Source of the DNA: Nitrospirota bacterium
GTDB taxonomy: Bacteria; Nitrospirota; Nitrospiria; Nitrospirales; Nitrospiraceae
Direction of reading: 5' to 3'
DNA: 36,372 bases
Assembly: GCA_016200355.1 (NCBI GenBank)
Contig: JACQEY010000020.1
Span: forward strand, 1-36,372
The number at the start of each line of letters is the position of its first letter. Position 1 is the stretch's first letter. Of this stretch, positions 8,812-17,445 are shown in pieces. Below the pieces are notes generated by a model. That model saw nothing but the letters and a program-made list of their open reading frames with translations, was not told where the DNA came from and made no database searches. The translations under genes were made by a program, and so were the position numbers.

Positions 8812-8840
8812 TTGACACTTCTTCCACTGAAATCTAGAAT
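8812..8840 (+). promoter_or_regulatory. Sigma-70-type promoter for the 8860-9875 operon
   Basis: TTGACA (8812-8817), 17-base spacer, TAGAAT (8835-8840). The -35 is a perfect consensus and the -10 matches in four positions. Transcription would start near 8847, which rules out the in-frame TTG and ATG starts at 8812 and 8839 and points to the ATG at 8860. Confidence 0.75.
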
Positions 8841-8859
8841 GCCACGCAATGGAGTATCA

Positions 8860-9087
8860 ATGCCGCTAGAAGTTGTCTCATTCAAACACATCAGCCGGAT
8901 ACTTGAGATCACCGACTCGCTCGGTCTGAACCGCGAGTGGGTCGAAATTCCGTTGTCTCCGGCAAGCCCAGGTGTCGTCCGGCGGTTGACTAACGGCAAG
9001 TTGGAAATCATCGTCGATGCAGACCAACCGTTCGAGGATTGGCTGGGGTCGCTCCCGAAACATATTCAGCTCATACAGGGAGCTTAA
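8860..9087 (+). CDS. Small hypothetical protein (75 aa), first gene of operon
   Basis: A 75-residue soluble protein. The start at 8860 is chosen because GGAG lies six bases before it and because a strong promoter (8812-8840) covers the earlier candidate starts. The sequence suggests a small alpha/beta fold: 'LEVVSFKHISRILEITDSLGL', then 'VVRRLTNGKLEIIVDADQPFEDWLGSL', ending in a helix. No family recognised. It stops two bases before the ATG of the nucleotidyltransferase gene, so the two are almost certainly co-translated. A regulatory partner of the nucleotidyltransferase is possible but unproven. Confidence 0.65.
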   Translation: MPLEVVSFKHISRILEITDSLGLNREWVEIPLSPASPGVVRRLTNGKLEIIVDADQPFEDWLGSLPKHIQLIQGA

Positions 9088-9089
9088 CA

Positions 9090-9875
9090 ATGGATAGCCC
9101 AGTCACCCACTCTACCCCTACGTCAGAAGAATTGCAGGCAGAACTCCTGGCGATGCCGGAGCCGCCCGAACAGCCGGACCCGATCGACGAACCGGGATTC
9201 GAAGAACTTGTCGTAGTGGCCTTGCGCCACGTCCGTGGCCGCCGCGGGGGCGATCTCGTCAGCGTGATCCTCGTGGGGTCCAGCGTTCGGCGCGCCATCA
9301 CCACTCACAGCGACATCGATCTCATTGCGCTCGTGAAAGGGCAGGCCGATGGCCACGAGATCGTCCGTGTCGCCGATCGTCTGGCCGACATCCGCTATCG
9401 TGGGCATCAAGAACTTGAGGAGGATCTCCCCCACTCGCCACGCCTCCCGTCTCTCTTACGGAAAGCCCGCATCCTTTTCGATCACGAGAACATCGGCGCC
9501 AAGCTTGTTGAACGGGCCAACCAACGGTTTCGACAGGGACCGCCTCCTGTCAGTATCAATGAACAGATTCGGATGAAGGCGGAGTGTTTCCATTGGCTGG
9601 GAAAGGCGCGGGATCTGGCCGACAAGCCGGCGACTGCACAGTATCTACTCTCGATATTTTTCGACGACGCCATCAGCGCGTTCTTCCGGCTACGGGGCTT
9701 CTGGCTGACCGCGCCTGGTGACGTACCAAAGTTCATCGCTTCCCGCGATGCAGGGCTGGGTGACCTGGCTGCGCGGTTCCTGATTGCGGCGACCTTGCCG
9801 GAACGGCTCAACTTAGGCCGCGATCTGGCCGATACTCTCTTTAAGGACGTACCGAATCCTGCCAGAATCGACTGA
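9090..9875 (+). CDS. Nucleotidyltransferase-domain protein
   Basis: A 261-residue protein. An acidic N-terminus leads into a DNA polymerase beta-type nucleotidyltransferase domain (about 40-110) with the signature 'ILVGSSVRRAITTHSDIDLIAL': the GS motif and the DxD metal ligands are intact. The C-terminal half (about 150-250) is all helical ('MKAECFHWLGKARDLAD', 'QYLLSIFFDDAISAFFRLRGFW') and resembles a HEPN-like helical bundle, so the protein could be an MNT-HEPN-like fusion. The substrate is unknown. An upstream in-frame start at 9039 would overlap the 75-aa gene and is unlikely. Second gene of a two-gene operon under the 8812-8840 promoter. Confidence 0.75.
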   Translation: MDSPVTHSTPTSEELQAELLAMPEPPEQPDPIDEPGFEELVVVALRHVRGRRGGDLVSVILVGSSVRRAITTHSDIDLIALVKGQADGHEIVRVADRLADIRYRGHQELEEDLPHSPRLPSLLRKARILFDHENIGAKLVERANQRFRQGPPPVSINEQIRMKAECFHWLGKARDLADKPATAQYLLSIFFDDAISAFFRLRGFWLTAPGDVPKFIASRDAGLGDLAARFLIAATLPERLNLGRDLADTLFKDVPNPARID

Positions 9876-10025
9876 CAGGGCTCCGGGATCAATCGTCAGA
9901 CTGCTGTCGCATGGGACTTACCAGCCATTCAGTCTCGCAGGGCTGAATAATAGAGGACAAGCGCCGTATAAAAGTCGTGATCCGCAGGATGTCGTCCAAT
10001 CATGATCTCACCAGAAGGAGTCCCT

Positions 10026-10919
10026 ATGGAAATCGGCTTCATCGGTCTTGGGAAAATGGGCATGAACATGGTCACCAGGTTACAGCGTGACCAGCATCGA
10101 GTCGTTGTCTACGATCGTTCGGCAGACCTGATCAAGCAGGCCGTAGGCGTTGGTTGCATCGGAGCATCCTCATTAGCGGACCTCGTCGGCCAACTTAAAG
10201 CCCCGCGCGCGGTCTGGGTCATGGTTCCATCCGGAACGCCGACTGAGGAGACCGTTCAAACCATCGCGGCACTGCTCCAACCAGGCGACACGGTAATCGA
10301 CGGTGGTAATACCAGATTTCACGACGACGTCCGGCGGGCTGCGGACCTCAAGAAGAAACAGCTTCACTATGTCGATGCCGGGACCAGCGGAGGCATCTGG
10401 GGATTAAAGATCGGTTACTGCCTGATGGTCGGTGGCGACGAAGCACCGGTGAAACAGCTCGCGCCGATCTTCACCACGCTGGCGCCGGAACAGGGCTGGG
10501 CTCACGTCGGCGGAGTCGGCGCCGGGCATTACGTGAAAATGGTGCATAATGGAATCGAGTACAGCATGATGCAGGGATATGCGGAAGGCTTCGAGCTGAT
10601 GGCGAAAAGCGATTACCAGCTCAACCTTGCCAACATTGCAGACCTCTGGATGCATGGGAGTGTCGTCCGGTCCTGGCTCTTAGAATTGGCGGCCGGCGCC
10701 TTGAAAGAGGATCCACGGCTGGAACAGTTGAAAGGCTACGTGCAGGATTCCGGCGAGGGGCGCTGGATGATCGCCGATGCCATCGAGAAGGATGTACCGG
10801 TCCCGACGCTCGCGACAGCATTGTTCACTCGATTCCGATCACGACAAAGCGAGTCCTTTGCTGAAAAGATGCTGGCGGCGTTGCGGAATGCCTTTGGCGG
10901 CCATGCGGTCCGCCGTTAA
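10026..10919 (+). CDS. gnd: 6-phosphogluconate dehydrogenase, decarboxylating (short NAD type)
   Basis: Oxidises and decarboxylates 6-phosphogluconate to ribulose 5-phosphate, in the cytosol. 297 residues, the length of the short YqeC/GndA-like group and not the 470-residue E. coli type. The N-terminal Rossmann motif 'GFIGLGKMGMNMVTRL' with an acidic residue at the end of strand 2 ('VVVYDRS') suggests NAD rather than NADP. 'DAGTSGGIWGLKIGYCLMVG' is the substrate loop and 'GAGHYVKMVHNGIEY' holds the catalytic Lys. AGAAGGAG stands 6-7 bases before the ATG at 10026; the longer start at 10002 is less likely. The zwf gene begins 12 bases after the stop. Confidence 0.92.
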   Translation: MEIGFIGLGKMGMNMVTRLQRDQHRVVVYDRSADLIKQAVGVGCIGASSLADLVGQLKAPRAVWVMVPSGTPTEETVQTIAALLQPGDTVIDGGNTRFHDDVRRAADLKKKQLHYVDAGTSGGIWGLKIGYCLMVGGDEAPVKQLAPIFTTLAPEQGWAHVGGVGAGHYVKMVHNGIEYSMMQGYAEGFELMAKSDYQLNLANIADLWMHGSVVRSWLLELAAGALKEDPRLEQLKGYVQDSGEGRWMIADAIEKDVPVPTLATALFTRFRSRQSESFAEKMLAALRNAFGGHAVRR

Positions 10920-10931
10920 CACCGGAGCCCT

Positions 10932-12476
10932 ATGCCACCGAATAGCCCGCGTATCGATATCAGCCCCTCACAGGAAACGATTCCCCCGGTCGAGCCCTGT
11001 ACCCTCGTCATCTTTGGAGGGTCCGGAGATCTGGCGCGTCGACGTCTGATTCCTGCCCTCTACAACTTGCTCCTCGACGGACTCCTTCCGCCGAACTATA
11101 CCGTGATCGGGCTGGGCCGCAAGTCGATGACTGACGAGGAGTTCCGTGCCACGCTTCGTGACGGCGTCGTGGCGCATTCCCGGCAAGCCTTGGCAGAAGA
11201 GAAGTGGAAGGATTTCGCACAACGTCTTTTTTACGTATCGGGAGGAAACGATGACCCGAACACCTATGCCAGACTGAAGTCTCGAACAGAAGAGATTGAG
11301 CGGAATCTCCAATTGCCCGGTAACCGGATCTTCTATCTGAGCATCCCTCCCAGTTCATTTGCGTCCGTGTGCGAGGGGCTTGAGCACGCCGGATTGGCGA
11401 CGAAGCCGGGAGCTCATACGCCCTATGCTCGCATCATTGTCGAAAAGCCTGTCGGCCGCGATCTGGCCTCCGCCCAGGCTATCAACGGCGTGACGGGGCG
11501 CGTGTTCGACGAATCGCAAATCTTCCGCATCGATCACTATCTGGGGAAAGAAACCGTTCAGAATCTCATGGTCGTCCGATTCGCCAACAGCATCTTCGAA
11601 CCGATTTGGAACCACAAGTACATCGATCATGTGCAGATCACGGTGAGCGAAGCGGAAGGTGTCGGGAGCAGAGCCAGCTACTACGAAGAAGCCGGCGCGT
11701 TGCGCGACATGGTACAGAACCACATGCTGCAACTGCTCTGCTTGGTGGCGATGGAGCCCCCCTATTCACTCGATCCGAATGTGGTGCGCAACGCCAAGAT
11801 GGAAGTCCTCCGCTGCCTCAGACCCATCACCGACCAGGATGTCGAGCACGTCACCGTCCGTGCCCAATACAGTGCAGGCACGGCCCATGGCACGCCCATC
11901 CCTGGCTATCGTCGCGAGAACGGGATTCATCCAGATTCGACGACGGAAACCTATGTCGCACTCAAATGCTTTGTAGAAAACTGGCGATGGGATGGTGTGC
12001 CCTTCTATCTGCGCACTGGGAAAGCGCTCCCTCATCGCGCCAGCGAGGTCGCGGTACAATTCAAGGACATCCCGCACATCCTGTTCAATACCAATGCACA
12101 ACAGCCGCAACCACCGAATGTCTTGGCGCTACGCATTCAGCCGGAGGAAGGGCTCTCTCTCCGCATCGTCTCGCGCGTGCCGGGCACACGCGCACAGACA
12201 CACCCAGTGGAAATGGACTTTCAATACAGCGACGTCTTCGGCCGTCCATCGCCGGAAGCCTACGAGCGATTGCTCCTTGACGTGATGGCAGGCGATGCCT
12301 CCCGGTTCATGCGACGCGATGCCGTTGAAGCCTCCTGGGCCTGGGTCACCAAGATTCTGGAAGGCTGGCACCGGCAAGGATTGCGGTGGTTGCCTGAATA
12401 CCAGGCAGGATCCTGCGGGCCGGTCGAAGCAGATCGCCTCATTGAGAAGGATGGGCGGACCTGGCGGACCCTGTAG
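10932..12476 (+). CDS. zwf: Glucose-6-phosphate 1-dehydrogenase
   Basis: First step of the oxidative pentose phosphate pathway: glucose 6-phosphate to 6-phosphogluconolactone, reducing NAD(P). 514 residues. The nucleotide-binding 'LVIFGGSGDLARRRLIPALYN' is at 26-46 and the active-site 'RIDHYLGKE' near residue 200; 'IIVEKPVGRD' and 'RDMVQNHMLQLL' are family-wide. It follows gnd by 12 bases, placing both NAD(P)H-producing steps in one operon; no lactonase gene is adjacent. Start ATG with CGGAG upstream. The stop lies 9 bases from the end of the convergent thioredoxin-like gene, leaving no room for a separate terminator. Confidence 0.96.
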   Translation: MPPNSPRIDISPSQETIPPVEPCTLVIFGGSGDLARRRLIPALYNLLLDGLLPPNYTVIGLGRKSMTDEEFRATLRDGVVAHSRQALAEEKWKDFAQRLFYVSGGNDDPNTYARLKSRTEEIERNLQLPGNRIFYLSIPPSSFASVCEGLEHAGLATKPGAHTPYARIIVEKPVGRDLASAQAINGVTGRVFDESQIFRIDHYLGKETVQNLMVVRFANSIFEPIWNHKYIDHVQITVSEAEGVGSRASYYEEAGALRDMVQNHMLQLLCLVAMEPPYSLDPNVVRNAKMEVLRCLRPITDQDVEHVTVRAQYSAGTAHGTPIPGYRRENGIHPDSTTETYVALKCFVENWRWDGVPFYLRTGKALPHRASEVAVQFKDIPHILFNTNAQQPQPPNVLALRIQPEEGLSLRIVSRVPGTRAQTHPVEMDFQYSDVFGRPSPEAYERLLLDVMAGDASRFMRRDAVEASWAWVTKILEGWHRQGLRWLPEYQAGSCGPVEADRLIEKDGRTWRTL

Positions 12477-12485
12477 CATCTCCAG

Positions 12486-12800
12486 TCATGTCAGTCGCAA
12501 CTGCTTGCGAATCTCCTCTCTAGTTCCCAGCCCACCGATAAACCGCTCGAACACTCCCTCGCGATAGAGAGCCAACGCCGGCAACGACCGAACATCCAGC
12601 TCCGCTGGAATCTGGAAGTTCTCCTCAACATTCATTTTCAGGACCAGCACCTTGCCGATCACATCAAGCTCCAGTTTCTCAAGCTCTCGCATTAGCGCTC
12701 GGCAACTCCCGCACCCTGGTTTCCAGAATTCCACCAGCACAGGCGACCCGGCCTGTTCTACAATGCGGTCGAAGTTCCGATCAGTGACCTCACGCACCAT
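12486..12800 (-). CDS. Thioredoxin-like protein with CGSC active site
   Basis: A 104-residue single thioredoxin domain without a signal peptide, so cytoplasmic. The active site is 'FWKPGCGSC', whereas classical thioredoxin has 'WCGPC': the CxxC pair is kept, the Pro is replaced by Ser, and a Pro-Gly precedes the first Cys. The cis-Pro loop is 'VRSLPALAL' and the end 'IGGLGTREEIRKQL' is typical. These changes should shift the redox potential or partner choice. The ATG at 12800 overlaps the 3' end of the SGNH hydrolase gene by 11 bases, indicating translational coupling. Reductase or electron-donor partners are not nearby. Confidence 0.85.
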   Translation of the reverse strand: MVREVTDRNFDRIVEQAGSPVLVEFWKPGCGSCRALMRELEKLELDVIGKVLVLKMNVEENFQIPAELDVRSLPALALYREGVFERFIGGLGTREEIRKQLRLT

Positions 12801-13452
12801 GATCCCCTCTCGTCACAATCCTCCCACCAACACCGCCAACAAATGCCTCCTGGTACAACCGTTCAGCCATGAGCCGATATCCGGCTGTGGTCAGATGCAG
12901 CCCGTCGTTGGAGTATCGGGCCGCAAGTTGTTGGGTTTCTGGTTCTGCTGTGGCGGCAAAGAGATCGAAGGCTGTCAACTCTTTTGATTCTGCGTAGCGA
13001 AGAATGAATCCGTTAAGCGCACGCCGCCGTTCAAGATGCTCTGCAAACCACCGACGCCCCTCCTCACTGCGAAGATCGTCACCCACTCTGATCGACGGGA
13101 CGGTCACCGGCACAGGCCTGATCCCGGCCGCTAGGGCCAGTTCATACATCTTGAGGAGGTTGCGAAAAATATCTGCCGGCGCTGCGTTCCACCCAAGATC
13201 GTTCGTTCCACCGAGAATCACCACATGCGTCGGGTGGTGTATCAGCACAGCCGACCGAAACCGCATCGCCATCTCACCGGTCAGTTCACCGCAGATACCG
13301 CTCACAGACACGCGTACGGCAGGCCCAGTCAATTCTTGCAGGAACCGCCCATACGGCGTCTCAGTGCCTTCAGGATTGTCGTCAGCGGGCGATTGAAACC
13401 CGGCTGTGAGGCTATCTCCAAAACACACGATGTGGCTCTGGGCAATCGTCAT
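12790..13452 (-). CDS. SGNH/GDSL-type hydrolase
   Basis: A 220-residue lipase or esterase of the SGNH superfamily. Block I 'IVCFGDSLTAGF' holds the nucleophile Ser; block II 'SVSGICGELTGEM' holds the oxyanion Gly; block III 'VILGGTNDLGW' holds the Asn; block V 'SNDGLHLTTAGYRLMAE' holds the catalytic Asp and His. No clear signal peptide is visible, unlike E. coli TesA. The substrate cannot be told. It overlaps the thioredoxin-like gene, which follows on the same strand, by 11 bases. The divergent gap 13453-13609 separates it from the HEAT-like gene. Confidence 0.85.
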   Translation of the reverse strand: MTIAQSHIVCFGDSLTAGFQSPADDNPEGTETPYGRFLQELTGPAVRVSVSGICGELTGEMAMRFRSAVLIHHPTHVVILGGTNDLGWNAAPADIFRNLLKMYELALAAGIRPVPVTVPSIRVGDDLRSEEGRRWFAEHLERRRALNGFILRYAESKELTAFDLFAATAEPETQQLAARYSNDGLHLTTAGYRLMAERLYQEAFVGGVGGRIVTRGDHGA

Positions 13453-13609
13453 ATGAAACGGATTCTACCGACCTAGCCAGGAGGTTCACAATGCCCTCCT
13501 GTCCATGACTCAAGACTGAAGGAATCTCTCCGCAATTTCTCAGTGAGAAACTGGTGAAGAGCGGCTATTTTCTTGACGATTCAGCACCTCCAGAGTACGA
13601 CTAAGCATC

Positions 13610-15484
13610 ATGGACGAGCACTTGACAGAAAGCGGCGCATGGCCGATCGCGCCTGCAAAAGAGCCGCTTAATCCGGAGTTGACCTCCGTCAAGCGAGTCC
13701 TCGCGCTCTTAGACAAAACCGCTAAATCACGCCGGACGTACGGAACAGCGAACCCTGTAGCGCAGAAGTTCTTCCAAGAGTTGTTCGAGGGACTCACGGC
13801 TCACCTTGCCACCTACTCCAAAATGGCGTTTCTTATTCAGCGCTCCGAGCTGTACTTCAACGGGGAAGTCGTCTACCAAGCCGAGCAAGGATCGAGTAAT
13901 GAAAGCGTCGCGTTCAAGCTCTATGCGGATGGCATTCGGGAGCTCGCATTCCTCGATGGTCTTTCCACTGAAGACCTCTCGTTCTTGCTTGATTCGTTGT
14001 GGGGCAGTCTCGATCCCGAAGAAGATGATGATGACATTGTGACTCGTTTATGGTCCAAGAACCTCTCTACCATCACCATGGTCACCGCCGAAGAAATCGC
14101 CAAAGCCTCGACCAGTGGAGACGTCTTTGCGCTGTCTACTGCCGAGATGGGGGATGTCTTTACGCTGCCTACTGCCGGAATGATGGAAGCGCCGGAATCG
14201 AGCTTGCGGGACCTTCTGGACCGGGAGCAAGCCCGTGCCAAGATGGGAGAAGGGGCAGGGCTTGGGGGAGGTGGTGGCTCAGAAACTGGTACTGGCGGGT
14301 CCCCAGCCGGAGAGGGAACCGGAGGGAGTATCAGCAGACAAGCTAGTCGATTCAAGTCTGGTCACGCGGGCTACGAGGTCTCTGACAAGGAGTTAGCCGA
14401 ACTGGCGAAGGAGATCGAAGCTGAAAGCGCCAGAGATAACATGACATACCTTTTGGATATGCTCACCGCAATCCTGGCATCGGAAAAATCTCCTGCGATC
14501 CTCACCAAGTTGCTCGACCTCTGGGGAAACATCCTCGACTCATTGACTGCCCAGGGCAAATGGACCGTGTTAGACAGCGTACTTGGACTATTACATGTCA
14601 CCGTTGGGGTCAGACCGGATCTCAACGACGATCACAAGAAACAACTGGCGGTCCTGCTCGACAATCTTGGCCGACCTGAACACATGAAGATGATCGAGAC
14701 CTATTTGAACAAGACCCCCGACGCAACGACAGAAGGATTGCCAGCCGTTCTGCTGTCGATGACGCCGGCAGCCGTCTCTGCCTTGTGTACCCTCTTGGGA
14801 AACCTGGAGGCGCCGACCCATCAGGCGATCGTGGCTGAAGCCCTCGAGACACTCGCGAAGGACCAGCCGGATCACGTGCTTCGCGGTTTGTCAGACCGCC
14901 GCCCGCGTTATGTGAAAAACCTGCTCGCGATCCTTCTCAAATGGAACAATCCCCGATTTGCAGACGCCGTTGAAAGGCTGGTGCGCTATCCGGACATGCA
15001 GGTACGAAAGGAGGTCGTGCGGGCAATCGGGATATTCCGTCCTAACGGGAACGGAACAAAGCTGGTCGCATTTTTGAATGATACCGAGGAATCAGTCCGG
15101 TTTGCAGCACTGAAGTTGCTCATGACCGGCCACTATACGGCTCCATATTCCACCTGGTCACCCCTCGTATCCGCAGAGACATTCATGGATCGAAATCTCG
15201 GTGAAAAACGCGCGGTATTCCAAGCCCTGCGCGCCACCAGCGGCGATGAGGTCATTCCATTCTTTGAGAGTTTGCTCACGGAACGGTCCTGGACTAACCG
15301 GAAGAAAAAAGAAGAGCTCGCTATCCTCGCCGCTGAAGCATTGGGCAAATTCCCCACCCCTGCCGCCCTTACCGCCCTTGAACTGGGTCAGAAAAAAGGT
15401 GGTGGCGCCACTGTAAGACAAGCCTGCATCGCAGCACTCGCCCAGGCTCAACGACAACAGCAACTCAAGCAGGCTGCATCATAG
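13610..15484 (+). CDS. HEAT-repeat-like protein paired with HD-GYP protein
   Basis: A 624-residue soluble protein. The N-terminal 150 residues form an alpha/beta region ('LIQRSELYFNGEVVYQ...FKLYADGIRELAFLDGLSTEDL'). A low-complexity Gly/Thr linker lies near 205-245, and from about 255 to the end there are repeated helical hairpins that fit HEAT/armadillo repeats ('VERLVRYPDMQVRKEVVRAIGIF', 'LNDTEESVRFAALKLL'). No catalytic motif is seen; such proteins are usually scaffolds. The ATG has no Shine-Dalgarno sequence. The HD-GYP gene begins 15 bases after its stop, and both share a similar N-terminal arrangement, so the two probably act in one signalling complex. Confidence 0.7.
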   Translation: MDEHLTESGAWPIAPAKEPLNPELTSVKRVLALLDKTAKSRRTYGTANPVAQKFFQELFEGLTAHLATYSKMAFLIQRSELYFNGEVVYQAEQGSSNESVAFKLYADGIRELAFLDGLSTEDLSFLLDSLWGSLDPEEDDDDIVTRLWSKNLSTITMVTAEEIAKASTSGDVFALSTAEMGDVFTLPTAGMMEAPESSLRDLLDREQARAKMGEGAGLGGGGGSETGTGGSPAGEGTGGSISRQASRFKSGHAGYEVSDKELAELAKEIEAESARDNMTYLLDMLTAILASEKSPAILTKLLDLWGNILDSLTAQGKWTVLDSVLGLLHVTVGVRPDLNDDHKKQLAVLLDNLGRPEHMKMIETYLNKTPDATTEGLPAVLLSMTPAAVSALCTLLGNLEAPTHQAIVAEALETLAKDQPDHVLRGLSDRRPRYVKNLLAILLKWNNPRFADAVERLVRYPDMQVRKEVVRAIGIFRPNGNGTKLVAFLNDTEESVRFAALKLLMTGHYTAPYSTWSPLVSAETFMDRNLGEKRAVFQALRATSGDEVIPFFESLLTERSWTNRKKKEELAILAAEALGKFPTPAALTALELGQKKGGGATVRQACIAALAQAQRQQQLKQAAS

Positions 15485-15499
15485 TAAGGAGCCTTTGCC

Positions 15500-17146
15500 G
15501 TGAGTGACATCAAGATCAAAGAGACCCCGGTCGAGGATGAACAGGCCCAGCCGATCCTGACCCACGAAAAGTCCCTGTCTCAGAAAATCGCCCACGGATC
15601 GGAAGCCAGCGACATCCTTGATCAGCAGATGGTCTCGCTGGGAATTCAACTGGTCACACAGTTGAACGTCTTGATTAAAACCTCCCGCATCTATGAGCGC
15701 ACCAACAAGGCACTGGATAAACCCGTTGATGCGATGCTGACCCTGATCAAGACCATGGCACACGACCAACCGATCACACTTCGCCTACAAAACGATTTCT
15801 TATTTCTTGGGGACAGCCATTTGAAAGTGAACGCGCAGCAGATGGCCGTGGCTACCAGTATCATCGATGTTTTGAACACCTGGAAGATCGGTGGAATGAC
15901 CTTCTCATTAGCCGCGGAGTCGAAGGATCTACGTGAATTTGCCGCGCTCTTTGTCAGCTTTGACCCTGGCAACAAAACCATCGAAGACCTTCAGAAAGAA
16001 ATCAGAGCAAGAGGGATCGCCGGCATCGACCTAGAAGAACAACGACAGCTGCAAATCCGAAAAGGACCAGGAACAGCAGGAAACACGGGGCCCGGAACAG
16101 CGGGGAATACGGGGCCCGGAACAGCGGGGAATACGGGGCCCGGAACGGCGGGGAATACGGGACCGGACGGCACAGAAAACGCCGATCCAAAAATGCAACG
16201 AAAAGCGAACGGCAGGAACGCCTATGCCAGAGTGGGCGGAGCAGTCGGAACACTGACACAGTCAGCCCGTGAGGGAGGAACGGTCAGCTTTAAACAGGCC
16301 CGGCGGGCAATCCAAAACATCATCGATCTCATGGTGGATGATGAAGCCTCGATCCTCGGTCTCACGACCCTTCGCTGCCACGATCAGTACACACATAACC
16401 ATTCAGTCAATGTGTCGTTACTGTCCATCGCGCTGGCCAATCGAGCCGGTTATCCCAAAGTTGAACTGGCCGACCTGGGCCTTGCGGCGCTGTTTCATGA
16501 CATGGGCAAATCCACCATTCCCATGGAGGTCCTAAACAAACCGGGCGAGTTTACTGATGAAGACTGGGTGGCCATGCGCAATCATCCCACGGAGGGAGTG
16601 CTGAGCCTTTCAAAAATGAGAGGGATCACGAATCTACCAGGCCGCATGGCCGCGGCCTCCTTCGAACACCACATGAACCTGGACTTCTCCGGATATCCAA
16701 AACTTACCGTACCCTGGACAATCTCACTGACTGGCCGCATCCTCACGATCGCAGACTGTTACGACGCCATGACCTCCTCCCGTGTCTACCGCCGGGAACC
16801 CATGTCCCCATCGAAAGTGTTGAACATGATGCTTTCAAAGTCCGGAAAGTCGTTTGACGCGGTACTGCTCAAGCTATTCGTGAACTGTGTCGGCATCATC
16901 CCCATCGGCAGCCTAGTGATGCTGGATACGAACGAATTGGCAGTCGTGCTCAAGCCCGCTGTAGACAAGGCCAACACCGAACGACCGTTCGTCAAAGTCA
17001 TTACAGACCCGCAGGGGAACTCGGTCGATCACGGGCGCGAGATAGACCTGACCGAAAAAAATGAGACTGGAGATTTCCGCGATAACATTATCCGGCTGAT
17101 CGACAATACCGAATACAAGTTCGACACCAGCCGATACTTCGTCTAG
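15500..17146 (+). CDS. HD-GYP domain cyclic-di-GMP phosphodiesterase-type protein
   Basis: A 548-residue cytoplasmic protein. Residues 1-185 form an N-terminal region similar in layout to that of the preceding protein; a repeat linker (GPGTAGNT four times) spans about 189-220; the HD-GYP domain follows. Metal ligands are visible: 'HNHSVNVSLLS', 'LFHDMGKSTIP' near 333, 'NHPTEGV', 'FEHHMNLDFSGYP' near 390-400, and 'ILTIADCYDAMTSSRVYR'. The family hydrolyses c-di-GMP to GMP; this copy keeps the GYP motif, so activity is likely. The start is GTG, with AAGGAG nine bases before it. No receiver or membrane domain is present, so the input probably comes through the HEAT-like partner. Confidence 0.88.
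   Translation: MSDIKIKETPVEDEQAQPILTHEKSLSQKIAHGSEASDILDQQMVSLGIQLVTQLNVLIKTSRIYERTNKALDKPVDAMLTLIKTMAHDQPITLRLQNDFLFLGDSHLKVNAQQMAVATSIIDVLNTWKIGGMTFSLAAESKDLREFAALFVSFDPGNKTIEDLQKEIRARGIAGIDLEEQRQLQIRKGPGTAGNTGPGTAGNTGPGTAGNTGPGTAGNTGPDGTENADPKMQRKANGRNAYARVGGAVGTLTQSAREGGTVSFKQARRAIQNIIDLMVDDEASILGLTTLRCHDQYTHNHSVNVSLLSIALANRAGYPKVELADLGLAALFHDMGKSTIPMEVLNKPGEFTDEDWVAMRNHPTEGVLSLSKMRGITNLPGRMAAASFEHHMNLDFSGYPKLTVPWTISLTGRILTIADCYDAMTSSRVYRREPMSPSKVLNMMLSKSGKSFDAVLLKLFVNCVGIIPIGSLVMLDTNELAVVLKPAVDKANTERPFVKVITDPQGNSVDHGREIDLTEKNETGDFRDNIIRLIDNTEYKFDTSRYFV
16064..16159 (+). repeat. Four 24-bp tandem repeats in the HD-GYP gene linker
   Basis: Units at 16064-16087, 16088-16111, 16112-16135 and 16136-16159; units two to four are nearly identical and unit one has diverged. 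Each encodes GPGTAGNT, and the array stays in frame. The unit length of 24 allows copy-number change without frameshift. Confidence 0.9.
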
Positions 17147-17188
17147 CAGGATGTTGAAACAGCCCGCCAGCAGCAGAAGACCGTTATT

Positions 17189-17253
17189 TGGTTTGTCTCG
17201 TTTGTTTGGGTAAACCAGACAAACAGGATGAACCAGAAATACAAAACAAACCA
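17189..17253. repeat. 9-nt-unit hairpin repeat, copy 3
   Basis: An imperfect member of the family: TGGTTTGT at 17189-17196 pairs with 17246-17253, and GTTTGTCT (17191-17198) can alternatively pair with AGACAAAC at 17217-17224. The right side reads as 9-mers AAACCAGAC, AAACAGGAT, GAACCAGAA. It starts 43 bases after the HD-GYP stop codon. The rest of 17147-17368 shows nothing recognisable. Confidence 0.65.
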
Positions 17254-17368
17254 GTTTGAGCATCCTGCGCGAGGGTCCTCCTGTTGTGCCACATGTGCGA
17301 ACCAACAAAGTTCTTGCGTACCATCATAGTTGTTCCGCCACCGTCTAGCCCCCGAGCAGCCCAATCCC

Positions 17369-17397
17369 TTGACAGAGCCTGGCCTCCCAGCTATTCT
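17369..17397 (+). promoter_or_regulatory. Sigma-70-type promoter for the Skp gene
   Basis: TTGACA (17369-17374), a 17-base spacer, TATTCT (17392-17397). The -35 is perfect. The start of transcription would fall near 17404, about 42 bases before the ATG, leaving room for the AAGGAG ribosome site. Confidence 0.75.
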
Positions 17398-17445
17398 CGC
17401 TACGGTCACACAGACCGCACTGTTTACTAACAAGGAGCGCGTGTT

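Noticed and set aside
11606-12280. A 224-residue frame inside zwf
   Set aside because: It overlaps a full-length, motif-confirmed glucose-6-phosphate dehydrogenase and reads as a biased shadow.
13573-13601. TTGACG with 17-base spacer to TACGAC, as promoter of the HEAT-like gene
   Set aside because: The -10 is poor and transcription would start within one or two bases of the ATG. A leaderless mRNA is possible, as no ribosome site is seen, but the evidence is too thin to list it.
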